A stretch of DNA of 23,541 bases from assembly GCA_039818825.1 (NCBI GenBank), contig JBCBTD010000059.1, forward strand, positions 1 through 23,541, in the 5' to 3' direction. The notes below the pieces were generated by a model that was not told the DNA's origin, did no database searches, and worked only from the letters and a program-made list of their open reading frames with translations. Each line of letters opens with the position of its first letter. The first letter of the stretch is position 1. Source of the stretch: JBCBTD01 sp039818825 (lineage in GTDB: Bacteria > Pseudomonadota > Alphaproteobacteria > Geminicoccales > Geminicoccaceae). The position numbers and the translations under genes are program-made. Of this stretch, positions 1 to 6,531 are shown one piece after another.

Positions 1-57
1 CGATGTGTCCGTCGGCGGCGACGTCCAGGTGGCGGATCGAGAGCCGATGGACACATC
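1..57. repeat. Imperfect inverted repeat / fold-back at the window edge
   Basis: Bases 1-16 (CGATGTGTCCGTCGGC) are the reverse complement of bases 42-57 (GCCGATGGACACATCG) with a single mismatch. Read on the minus strand, bases 1-43 encode LSIRHLDVAADGHI. That is the peptide expected immediately before GIAMQYEG in the DUF1513 gene that follows on the plus strand, because the family has a conserved S-I-R-H-L stretch just before this point. The gene's own upstream codons are therefore present but inverted. This fits a fold-back chimera at a contig end or, less likely, a real small inversion that breaks the gene. Confidence 0.75.
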
Positions 58-543
58 GGGATCGCCATGCAGTACGAGGGTGGACGAAGCGACGACGTAC
101 CCTTGGTGGCGCTGTTCGACGGCACCGAGCTTCGTCCGTTCATGGCGTCAGCGCGTGTCAGTCGCGAATTGCGGCACTACACCGGCAGCATGGCGTTCGA
201 CCGAGCCGGTCGCCAACTCGCGGTGTCAGGGCCACGCGGCGGTCTCGTCACCATCTGGAACCGCGAAGACGGCAGCCTGGCGGCGCGCTTCGGCGTGCCC
301 GACGGCTCCGGCATAGCTCCTGACGCTGGCTCCGGCTTCATCGTCTCCTCCGGCACCGGACGCTTGTTCAGGTGGCATCAGCAGACCGGGCTCGTCGAGA
401 TGGAGAGCGCGTCGGGTGGGTGGGACAACCATCTGGCGGGCTGGCCACTGGCGTCGCCCCCACGTCCCGCCGACGTCGAAATGCCGCGTCGACTGCACCC
501 GTTGGGTCGGGTCGTCGAGGAGAACGCATGTCGTCAGGGCTAG
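43..543 (+). CDS. DUF1513 family protein, C-terminal part (5' truncated)
   Basis: The plus-strand frame becomes family-like at ADGHIGIAMQYEG and runs to a TAG at 541-543. It shows typical DUF1513 C-terminal features: a beta-propeller-like segment with LRHYTGSMAFD, LAVSGPRGG, VTIWN, a G-I-A-P turn, SSGTGRLFRW, and a late WDNHLAG motif. DUF1513 proteins are usually exported and often sit with imelysin-like and di-haem proteins in iron-uptake operons. That context would lie left of this window and cannot be checked. The residues after WDNHLAGW are Arg/Pro-rich and longer than the usual family end, so a late frameshift or an unusual tail is possible. The Met at base 67 is internal and is not the start. 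Family assignment is fairly sure; the 5' end is missing. Confidence 0.7.
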   Translation, partial: ADGHIGIAMQYEGGRSDDVPLVALFDGTELRPFMASARVSRELRHYTGSMAFDRAGRQLAVSGPRGGLVTIWNREDGSLAARFGVPDGSGIAPDAGSGFIVSSGTGRLFRWHQQTGLVEMESASGGWDNHLAGWPLASPPRPADVEMPRRLHPLGRVVEENACRQG

Positions 544-1022
544 AGGTCGCCTTGCGGAGCCTGACGTGGCGCCGACGAACACTCAGCAGAACGAACCGCA
601 AGCGCTGCCAGGAAGGATCTGACGGGTGTCGTCGTAACGCGCGACCAACGGATGGAGATCGCCTTGGCCGGCCAAGCCGTCCTGGCAGCGCTACGGCAAT
701 CGCCGCGAGGGGCAGGACTACTGCACCGCCAGACATGCGATCACCGCGTCCGCTCGATGTCCGAAACACGGCGGCAAGCCGACACCAGTTGGCCAGGCCC
801 GCCCTGTCCGCTGCGACGTCAGAAGCGTTCGTCGCCGCTCGCTCGCGAACGGTCATGGGCTAGACAAGGTGTACCGGACGAGTCGCCCCGGCAGCCGACG
901 TGACGTTCCGGCGTGGCTCTGGCGCTGTCGCGGCGACCCGCAACACCGCTGCGTTGCGCGGCGCTCTGAACTATGGGGGTCTTCGCCACGACAAGGCCGG
1001 CCCTTCGACGAGACACGGGGAT
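544..1022. other. Gene-poor stretch between convergent genes
   Basis: This stretch lies between the DUF1513 stop and the end of the minus-strand hydrolase. Several open frames cross it on both strands, but they are Arg/Pro/Ala-rich and lack a credible start or ribosome site; they look like by-products of high GC. The one item with any family resemblance is the short CxxC/HGG fragment at 689-787, listed separately. I see no clear terminator. Confidence 0.5.
689..787 (+). pseudogene. Possible decayed HGGxSTG-type zinc-knuckle fragment
   Basis: In plus frame 2 the stretch starts RYGNRREGQDYCTARH and continues to ARCPKHGGKPTP. This matches the spacing of small HGGxSTG-motif proteins (RCGAxTRxGxxC, ~10 residues, then GRCxxHGGxSTG), which are common near phage and transposon genes. 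The first Cys is Tyr here and the final STG is PTP. The frame has no ATG between its upstream TAA (635-637) and this segment, and continues downstream as unconvincing Arg-rich sequence. If real, it is a relic. The resemblance is short and could be chance. Confidence 0.2.
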
Positions 1023-1994
1023 CTACTGCAGCGCTTGGCTCCGAGTCGCCGGCTGGTCGTCGCTCGCGGCTATGAAATCGGCAACCAGACGCGCGATCTT
1101 GGTCGGCGCATCTTCCGGGCTGTAGTGCCCGGCGCCAGCCAGACGAACCACCCGGCCATCGGGGAACGCTTCGCAGAACAGCGGCACGAACTGTGCGGCC
1201 TGTAGCGTCCGGTCAGCTTCGCCCCAAATCGCTAATGCCGGCTTCATCGCAAGAGCAGCCTTGGTCGTTCCATCAGCATCCTCGAATGCGTGCGCGCCGG
1301 TCGCAAAGCCCTTGGCCCAGCCGATGGCGCCCGCGGCGTGGGCAGGCGTCGGGAACGGGGCCCGGTAGGCCTGCAGCCAGATGTCGTCGATGATCTCGTT
1401 GCGCTCGAACCCGTTCAGCTTGAGCGTCGAGAGGATGTTGTAGTCGAGCTGACCCAGCACTTGCTCGAGCACCCCCTCTTGTTCCGCCTTCAAGATCCAC
1501 TGGAACCAGGGAGCGATGGCGACGTTGGCCATGATGCGTTCGATCAAGTCCGGCTGGCCGGCAGGCGTCGGGCCGTTGATCGAGACGATGCGCTTGATTC
1601 GGTCTGGGTGGCGGATCGCCAGGCCCATTCCGGTCGGGCCACCGAAGTCGTGCATGACCAGCGTAAGATCGCGCAGGTCGAGCGCGAGCACGAGTCGCTC
1701 CAGGTTGTCGATGTGGTCCTGAAGCCAGTAAGTGCGGTCCTGCGGCGCCGCGCTCTTGCCGAACCCCATATGGTCGATGGCAACGACGCGATGGCGCGCT
1801 GCCCAAACGGGGATCTGTTGGCGGTACAGATAGCTCCAGGTCGGCTCGCCGTGCAGCAATAGGAGCGTATCCGGTCCGGAACCCTCGTCGACGTAGTGCA
1901 TGTCGAAGCCCGGCGCGTCGGTGTAGCGGGCACGGAACGGCCAAGTTCCACCGAACGTTTCGTCGGCGGTGACGGCAGGTATGGTCTGGTTCAT
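1023..1994 (-). CDS. Haloalkane-dehalogenase-like alpha/beta hydrolase
   Basis: This 323-residue alpha/beta-hydrolase has the usual length of the haloalkane dehalogenase (HLD) group. Visible motifs are the oxyanion region H48-G49-E50-P-T-W-S-Y-L-Y-R, the nucleophile elbow M-H-D116-F-G-G-P, a likely acid D261 in IWGEAD, and the base H290 in GAGH. An Asp nucleophile is what separates HLDs and epoxide hydrolases from Ser esterases. In known HLDs the nucleophile is followed by a halide-binding Trp; here it is Phe117. Classic hydrolytic dehalogenation is therefore uncertain, and another C-X bond or ester hydrolysis is possible. The ATG is preceded by a strong AGGAGG at good spacing. It is the last gene of the minus-strand cluster, 95 bp after the flavoreductase fusion. 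No signal peptide is seen, so it is probably cytosolic. Confidence 0.85.
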   Translation of the reverse strand: MNQTIPAVTADETFGGTWPFRARYTDAPGFDMHYVDEGSGPDTLLLLHGEPTWSYLYRQQIPVWAARHRVVAIDHMGFGKSAAPQDRTYWLQDHIDNLERLVLALDLRDLTLVMHDFGGPTGMGLAIRHPDRIKRIVSINGPTPAGQPDLIERIMANVAIAPWFQWILKAEQEGVLEQVLGQLDYNILSTLKLNGFERNEIIDDIWLQAYRAPFPTPAHAAGAIGWAKGFATGAHAFEDADGTTKAALAMKPALAIWGEADRTLQAAQFVPLFCEAFPDGRVVRLAGAGHYSPEDAPTKIARLVADFIAASDDQPATRSQALQ

Positions 1995-2011
1995 GGGTCA
2001 GCCTCCTGATG

Positions 2012-2027
2012 GTGCGCGGTTGCGCAC
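2012..2027 (-). promoter_or_regulatory. Stem-loop upstream of the hydrolase ribosome site
   Basis: GTGCGC-GGTT-GCGCAC forms a perfect 6-bp stem with a 4-base loop. It lies in the 95-bp gap between the fusion oxidoreductase and the hydrolase, just upstream of the hydrolase AGGAGG. There is no T-run after it on the minus strand. It could modulate read-through, RNA processing or initiation, but short GC hairpins are common in DNA of this composition. Confidence 0.3.
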
Positions 2028-2089
2028 GCAGTGCTTCGCGAGCGACGCGGCGCGCGCTCGGCTTCGACGGACGGCTCAGCGGCAGGCCC

Positions 2090-3781
2090 CTAGCCCGCGG
2101 GTCCAAAGCTCTCGGTGTGGATGTGGCTCGCTGGCACGCCGATACGTTCCAACGCGGTTTGGACGTCGGCCATGAACCGGGTCGGGCCGCAGACGTAGCA
2201 ATCGGGCTCGCGGCCCTCGATCAGGCCGGCCAACAACGCGCCATCGATGTGGCCTTTGCTATGGTAGTCCTTGCCCAACTCGTCCTCAGGGCGCGGCTGG
2301 CTGTAGGCGACATGGACGCGAATGCCGTCCCGTCGCGCGGCGAGCTGGCGTACCTCTTCGGCCATCGCGTGATGTTCGCCGTCTCGGGCTCCGTGGACGA
2401 ACACGACGGAACGGTCGCTCGGTTCGCCCGCCAACATATGGAGCATGCTCACCATCGGCGTCAGGCCGACGCCGGCGCTCACGAGCACGACGGGACACGG
2501 GCGGCAGGACATCACGAAGTCGCCGGCTGGCCTACGGCTCTCGATGATCGAGCCGGGCTCGACATGGTCGTGCAAGTAGCGTGATGCGATCCCGCGTGGC
2601 TCGCGTTTGACGCTGATCCGGTAGCGGTCGTCGCTGGGTCCGCTCGACAGCGAGTAGGTTCGACGCACCGGGGCCTTCGACCCAGCTATCCGAAGTTCGA
2701 TCGGCAGATGCTGACCGGCCTCGAACGCCGGCAGAGGGCCCGCGTCTCGTGCTTCGAACACGAATGACGTTACGTCCTCGGACTCTCGGATCCTCTCGAC
2801 CAACCGCAGGGAACGCACCGACTCGGCCGCTGCGTCCCAGCGCAGGCCCACCACCGAAGGCAATTCGACGATCTCGTCGATGTCGAACACCACCAGACGG
2901 CGGGCACCTCGATATCGGGCGACGGCCTCCGATCGCCAGTCGACGCTGGCCCGCCCCGTAAGCTGGAGCAAACTGCCCGTCTCGAAGTCCACGAACAGAA
3001 GCCCCGCGCGCGGATCGAGAACGATGTTGCCGATCGTGTTGAAGTGGTTGTTGCCCGCGTAGTCCGGGAAAACGATCCGTGTGTCGTCGGCGACCGTGAC
3101 GAAACCCGGATCGCCGCCACGGTGCGAGGCGTCCATACCGAAGGCGGGGTGCTCGCCGTCACCACGATGCCCCGTCGCAATGAAGAACGTGTCGGCCGCT
3201 GCGATCCAGTCGCGCTGCGATGACGTCAGGCGAGTGCCGCGTGACGGCGTACCAGCCGGCATGCTTTCGACGTACCGCCACTCGCGCTCACGGATGTACT
3301 GCGGACAGTTCCCGAACGTCTGCTCGACGTCGCAGATGATGGCGTCGGCCTCACTCCGTCTCACGCGACCGTTGACGCGGTTGCGCCGACGCGTCGCCAG
3401 CTCGATGCCAAGGATGCCGATATCGGTCCCGCTCGCGAACGACCGCTCGAGCGCATCGCCCGCGACCGGCTCAGCATCGATCACGAGCGACGTGGCGTCC
3501 GGCGAGGTCACGAAACCCTCTCGGCCGGCCAGCATCGTCGCCCACGGCAGCTCCCGCTCGTCACGGGCGGCAACGACCAGGAATGGCACGGCCGTGTGGA
3601 AGGCGCGATGCTCCTCGGGAAGGTACGGGCGCACCACCTGCTGCGCCCAGTCCTCGATGTCGCGAACGCCGAGGCGCGCTTGCACGTGCTGTTCGCCCGC
3701 GTGGAATGGTGACACTGGTCGGTCGACGTCCTTCGAAATGGAGTTCGCCCTGGGCGCTACGTTGGCGCTCGAGATGGTCAT
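2090..3781 (-). CDS. PNPOx-like split barrel fused to FAD/NAD(P) ferredoxin-reductase domain
   Basis: A 563-residue two-domain flavoprotein. Residues ~50-310 resemble the pyridoxamine-phosphate-oxidase-like split barrel (FMN-binding fold), including TFFIATG (198-204), NNHFNTIGNIVLDPRAGLLF (244-263) and FETGSLLQLTGRA. Residues ~325-560 are a ferredoxin-NADP-reductase module like that of flavohaemoglobin: FAD-binding RTYSLSS (374-380), VKREPRGIASRYLHD, NAD(P)-binding AGVGLTPM (436-443) and CGPTRFM (531-537), ending in ESFGPAG. Some relatives add a C-terminal 2Fe-2S ferredoxin domain; this one stops just before it. It would move electrons from NAD(P)H to a small molecule or a separate partner. 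The ATG at 3781 has a GAGGGAG-type site upstream. It lies 70 bp after the AhpD-like gene in the same operon. The substrate is unknown. Confidence 0.88.
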   Translation of the reverse strand: MTISSANVAPRANSISKDVDRPVSPFHAGEQHVQARLGVRDIEDWAQQVVRPYLPEEHRAFHTAVPFLVVAARDERELPWATMLAGREGFVTSPDATSLVIDAEPVAGDALERSFASGTDIGILGIELATRRRNRVNGRVRRSEADAIICDVEQTFGNCPQYIREREWRYVESMPAGTPSRGTRLTSSQRDWIAAADTFFIATGHRGDGEHPAFGMDASHRGGDPGFVTVADDTRIVFPDYAGNNHFNTIGNIVLDPRAGLLFVDFETGSLLQLTGRASVDWRSEAVARYRGARRLVVFDIDEIVELPSVVGLRWDAAAESVRSLRLVERIRESEDVTSFVFEARDAGPLPAFEAGQHLPIELRIAGSKAPVRRTYSLSSGPSDDRYRISVKREPRGIASRYLHDHVEPGSIIESRRPAGDFVMSCRPCPVVLVSAGVGLTPMVSMLHMLAGEPSDRSVVFVHGARDGEHHAMAEEVRQLAARRDGIRVHVAYSQPRPEDELGKDYHSKGHIDGALLAGLIEGREPDCYVCGPTRFMADVQTALERIGVPASHIHTESFGPAG

Positions 3782-3851
3782 GGCGGGTCTCCCTCTCTAG
3801 CGGTCCAGCGCGACAGCGACGCGCCGTGACGACGCGCCGCCTGTCGGCGGT

Positions 3852-4403
3852 TTAAGCGGCCTTCGTCTTGGCCAGTTCGACCTTCGGGAAATCGATCTCG
3901 GTTTCAGCGATGTGATTGACGTAGTTGGTAAAAATGTTCGCGACGACGTTGGCTACGATCTCGGCGATGGCGCCGTCGTCGTGTCCCGCCGCGCGTACCG
4001 CCGCGACATCGTCGTCGCTCACGAGCCCGCGCTTCTCGACGACCGTGCTCGCAAACACCAACGCGGCATCGAGTGCGGGATCGTTCGAGTGACCATCGAG
4101 ACGTCTTGCAATCTCGATGTCGTCGACCTTCAAGCTCTTCGAGAGTGCGGTGTGCGCCGACGCGCAGTATTCGCAAGCATTGGCGCCGGCGACAGCAAGG
4201 GCAAAGGCTTCGCGCGTCTTGGCGTCGAACCGACCCTTCGCCAGCGTCTCGTTGATGGCCAAGTAGGCCTGCAGCGCGCTCGGGGCGTTGGCGATCGTCC
4301 GGATGACGTTCGGCGTCATGCCGAGCTTCTTCTTCACCCCGTCGAGAAGCTCCTTGGCCTCTCCGGTGGCGGTAGCGGGATCGACTGGGGTCAGTCGGGG
4401 CAT
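3852..4403 (-). CDS. AhpD/carboxymuconolactone-decarboxylase-like alkylhydroperoxidase
   Basis: A 183-residue all-helical protein of the CMD/AhpD superfamily. The hallmark is C77-E-Y-C80-A-S-A-H84, the CxxC-x3-H redox motif of AhpD-type peroxidase-related proteins. It is preceded by REAFALAVAGANA and followed by helical sequence with DPALDAALVFA and NVVANIFTNYVNHIAE. Members reduce peroxides or act as thiol-disulphide carriers; some have other roles. The start at 4403 (MPRLTPVDP) is chosen over longer in-frame options because it has AGGAGA upstream and matches the family N-terminus (long helix with KELLDGVKKKLGMTPNV). It sits 47 bp after the DUF417 gene. A cytosolic peroxide- or quinone-related role fits the context but is inferred. 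Confidence 0.88.
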   Translation of the reverse strand: MPRLTPVDPATATGEAKELLDGVKKKLGMTPNVIRTIANAPSALQAYLAINETLAKGRFDAKTREAFALAVAGANACEYCASAHTALSKSLKVDDIEIARRLDGHSNDPALDAALVFASTVVEKRGLVSDDDVAAVRAAGHDDGAIAEIVANVVANIFTNYVNHIAETEIDFPKVELAKTKAA

Positions 4404-4450
4404 CGTAGGTCTCCTGCATCGATCGGTTGAAGGCCGCGCCATTGGCTCGA

Positions 4451-4957
4451 TCAGCGGGTGGCGCGGATGTCCCGCAAGGCATCTCCGAGGATCCACAGTG
4501 CGGCTCCGAGCAGCACGACGTCCTTGAGCAAAAACTGTCCGGGCACGACCGACAGCGCCGGAAAACCGCCCAAGCTCGGTTCCCATCCGGGGGCCGTCAC
4601 GAGGAACGTCAGTGTGACGGCGGTCGTGCCCATGACGAGGGCGGCGCCGAAAGCGCCAACCGCGGCCGACCACGGACGGACAGCGAGCAACGACGCCGCG
4701 GTGAGCTCGACGATACCGATGAGATTGGCCGCACCGCGTTGACCGACGATCGCGTAGAGCCAGGACGAGAGCGGGCTCGAAGCGACCAGGCCCTCGATGG
4801 CACCAGCCTCGTAGGCGGTGAACTTCATCGCCCCGATCCAGCCGAAGACCAGAACGAGGCCGTAGAGCGTGACGAGGTGGCCGAGCCGGGACACGTCGGC
4901 AGCGTGGCTGCGAGCAGGCCCGCCCTGGCCAATCGGGCTGAACGTCAAATCGGTCAT
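4451..4957 (-). CDS. DUF417 (YkgB/RclC-like) membrane protein
   Basis: A 168-residue protein with four hydrophobic segments at about residues 28-46, 77-95, 100-121 and 141-158. Family-like landmarks are GWIGAMKFTAYEAGAIEGLV (39-58), SPLSSWLYAI, NLIGIVELTAA, TFLVTAPGW and the end PGQFLLKDVVLLGAALW. The DUF417 family includes E. coli RclC (YkgB), an inner-membrane protein of the reactive-chlorine resistance locus; its biochemical activity is not settled. The start at 4957 has GGGAGGAAA upstream. It is second in the minus-strand cluster, 32 bp after the VOC gene. The company of redox proteins and a divergent AraC regulator supports an oxidative or electrophile stress role, which is inference. 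Confidence 0.88.
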   Translation of the reverse strand: MTDLTFSPIGQGGPARSHAADVSRLGHLVTLYGLVLVFGWIGAMKFTAYEAGAIEGLVASSPLSSWLYAIVGQRGAANLIGIVELTAASLLAVRPWSAAVGAFGAALVMGTTAVTLTFLVTAPGWEPSLGGFPALSVVPGQFLLKDVVLLGAALWILGDALRDIRATR

Positions 4958-4989
4958 CGTGTTTCCTCCCGTCTTCGAATGCAGGAAAC

Positions 4990-5400
4990 TCACGCACCCG
5001 GTGCGATGAACTCCATGCGGATGCCACCGGGGATGAAGCACATCATGTGTTTCGTGGGCCCGCCCTGCAGCGGCTCCGGCGCAAACTCGATGTCGACACC
5101 ATTCGTCGTGTCGAGGCGGTGGTAGAGACCGTCGAGGGCGTCGGCGTTCTCCACCTTCATTGCGAGATGGTGCAGGCCGATATTGTTCTTGCGGTCGAAC
5201 GGGGTGGCCGTTGCAGGGTCGGTTGCTTGCCACACCGTGATCATCGTCGTGCCGTCGCTGAGAAAGACGGCCGGATAGTTCGGCAACTCGCCGAGTTCGT
5301 CGAAGCCCAGCGTGTCGACGAAGAAGGCTCGGGTCTCGGCCAGATCCGGAACAGTGAGCCCAACGTGATGGGCGCCTCTGGTAACGGCGGTCGTCGTCAT
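4990..5400 (-). CDS. VOC-family (glyoxalase/dioxygenase fold) protein
   Basis: A 136-residue single-module VOC protein. The opening GAHHVGLTVPDLAETRAFFVDTLGF is the classic first beta-alpha unit; GLHHLAMKVENADALDGLYHRL is the second. Candidate metal ligands are a His in H11-H12, a His in H77-H78, and E130 in IRMEFIAPG. Such proteins act as glyalases, dioxygenases, thiol transferases or binding proteins, so the reaction cannot be fixed from sequence. The frame stays open upstream to about 5580, but that part is not protein-like and the ATG at 5400 has AGGAG at good distance. It is the first gene of the minus-strand cluster and faces the AraC-family gene across 261 bp. Confidence 0.88.
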   Translation of the reverse strand: MTTTAVTRGAHHVGLTVPDLAETRAFFVDTLGFDELGELPNYPAVFLSDGTTMITVWQATDPATATPFDRKNNIGLHHLAMKVENADALDGLYHRLDTTNGVDIEFAPEPLQGGPTKHMMCFIPGGIRMEFIAPGA

Positions 5401-5553
5401 CGTACGGCTGCTCCTGACTTGCGGGCCTCGCGTCCGGCTGCCGGGCGGTTCGGCCCAAAGGGTCGTCGTCTCGTTGGAGCTGAACGTCGACCGAAAGTGG
5501 TTGGGTCGAGCTGCAGCTCCAGACGCATGATCACGTGGATGCTGGCGTCGGTA

Positions 5554-5578
5554 TTTCAGATTCGAGCGTTTCAGATTC
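5554..5578 (-). promoter_or_regulatory. Direct repeat TTTCAGATTC x2, candidate AraC-type operator
   Basis: TTTCAGATTC occurs at 5554-5563 and again at 5569-5578, a perfect 10-bp direct repeat with 5 bp between copies (15-bp period). It lies in the only divergent region between the AraC-family regulator and the five-gene cluster, in a locally AT-richer patch. AraC-family proteins commonly bind direct repeats near the promoters they control. On the minus strand it reads GAATCTGAAA twice, ~155-180 bp upstream of the VOC start codon; it is ~85 bp upstream of the regulator ATG at 5662. No convincing -35/-10 pair was identified. Confidence 0.5.
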
Positions 5579-5661
5579 ATGCATGCGAAGATTGACGATC
5601 GCCGTCAGCCCGCGTGATCTGTCAGAGGCGCTCTGGAACCGTTTTCGTCGCGGGGGCGACG

Positions 5662-6531
5662 ATGGCCAAACAGGAGATGGATCTTCACTCGACGCCGCGC
5701 GCGAGCGTGCCGCAGTGGGGACGACGCATCCGTCTCGAGAGATTTTCCGTCGAGTTGGTGCCGGCCGGAGAGCGCAGCTTCAACGTCAAGCTGCCAAAGA
5801 CCCTGGCGACGATCAGCTTCAGTGCCGACGAAGGGGTCAGCTCGTTGGCCGGGGATCGTTTGCGGCGGTACGATCGACGACCTTACGAATACCTCGTCGT
5901 ACCGGCCAACTTCCCGCTGCGGGGCGAGTCCCGCGCAGCGCCAGAAGTGCTCGCGTTCGCATTCCGCTTCGAAGACCTCAAGGCGGACGTAGCGGCGGCG
6001 ATGCAGGTCACTCTGGACCGTCTCGAGCCTCGTGTGATCATCGGCAGCCCGAAGCCGTTCGCGACCGAGTTGGCCAAGCGCATCCGCCGTCACCTGCGAG
6101 CGGACACGATCTCGCGGGACTATCTCCACGCGCTCGGTACTGCCCTCATCGTGGAGATGCTGCGCCTGCCGCCCCGACAGCAAGAGACCGGCCGCGGCAC
6201 CAAGCTCGACGACCGCGTGCTGCGGTCGATCGTCGAGTACGTCGACGCCAATCTCGAAGCCAATCTGTCGCTCGAAAGGCTGGCAAGCCTCGCAGGGGTA
6301 CTCACGCCGCTGTTCGGTAGAGCTTTCAAACGCAAGGTCGGCGCGCCACCGCACCAATACGTGCTGGCTCGCCGCATCGAGGCCGCTCGCTCGTTGTTGT
6401 GTTCGACGGAGAGTTCGATTGCCGAGATCGCGCATGCCACGGGCTTCTCCTCGCAGAGCCACCTCACGGCCACGCTGCGACGCGAAGTTGGCGTCACACC
6501 TGCGCGACTCAGGAGCGAATGCCGCAAGTGA
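5662..6531 (+). CDS. AraC-family transcriptional regulator
   Basis: 289 residues from the ATG chosen here. The N-terminal ~175 residues form a variable effector/dimerisation domain. Residues ~185-287 are the AraC double helix-turn-helix: LSLERLASLAG, LFGRAFKRKVGAPPHQYVLARRIEAARSLL, SIAEIAHATGFSSQSHL and LRREVGVTPARLRSE. A GGGGG run at 5652-5656 could serve as ribosome site; a GTG at 5614 would add 16 residues in the same frame and cannot be excluded. The gene is divergent from the five-gene detoxification-like cluster, the usual arrangement for a local activator. Only two Cys are present (C247, C287), both in the DNA-binding domain. HOCl sensing by N-terminal Cys, as in E. coli RclR, is therefore not supported. 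Confidence 0.87.
   Translation: MAKQEMDLHSTPRASVPQWGRRIRLERFSVELVPAGERSFNVKLPKTLATISFSADEGVSSLAGDRLRRYDRRPYEYLVVPANFPLRGESRAAPEVLAFAFRFEDLKADVAAAMQVTLDRLEPRVIIGSPKPFATELAKRIRRHLRADTISRDYLHALGTALIVEMLRLPPRQQETGRGTKLDDRVLRSIVEYVDANLEANLSLERLASLAGVLTPLFGRAFKRKVGAPPHQYVLARRIEAARSLLCSTESSIAEIAHATGFSSQSHLTATLRREVGVTPARLRSECRK

Noticed and set aside
372..863. Overlapping long frames on both strands at 368-863
   Set aside because: Arg-rich and Pro-rich translations without start signals, partly inside the DUF1513 gene; typical GC-driven open frames.
4404..5027. Extended N-terminus of the AhpD-like gene up to base 5027
   Set aside because: The extension overlaps the DUF417 gene in another frame; DUF417 has clear family motifs and the AhpD-like ATG at 4403 has its own ribosome site.
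5401..5580. N-terminal extension of the VOC gene up to base 5580
   Set aside because: The added residues are not VOC-like and would read through the candidate AraC operator; the ATG at 5400 is well placed.
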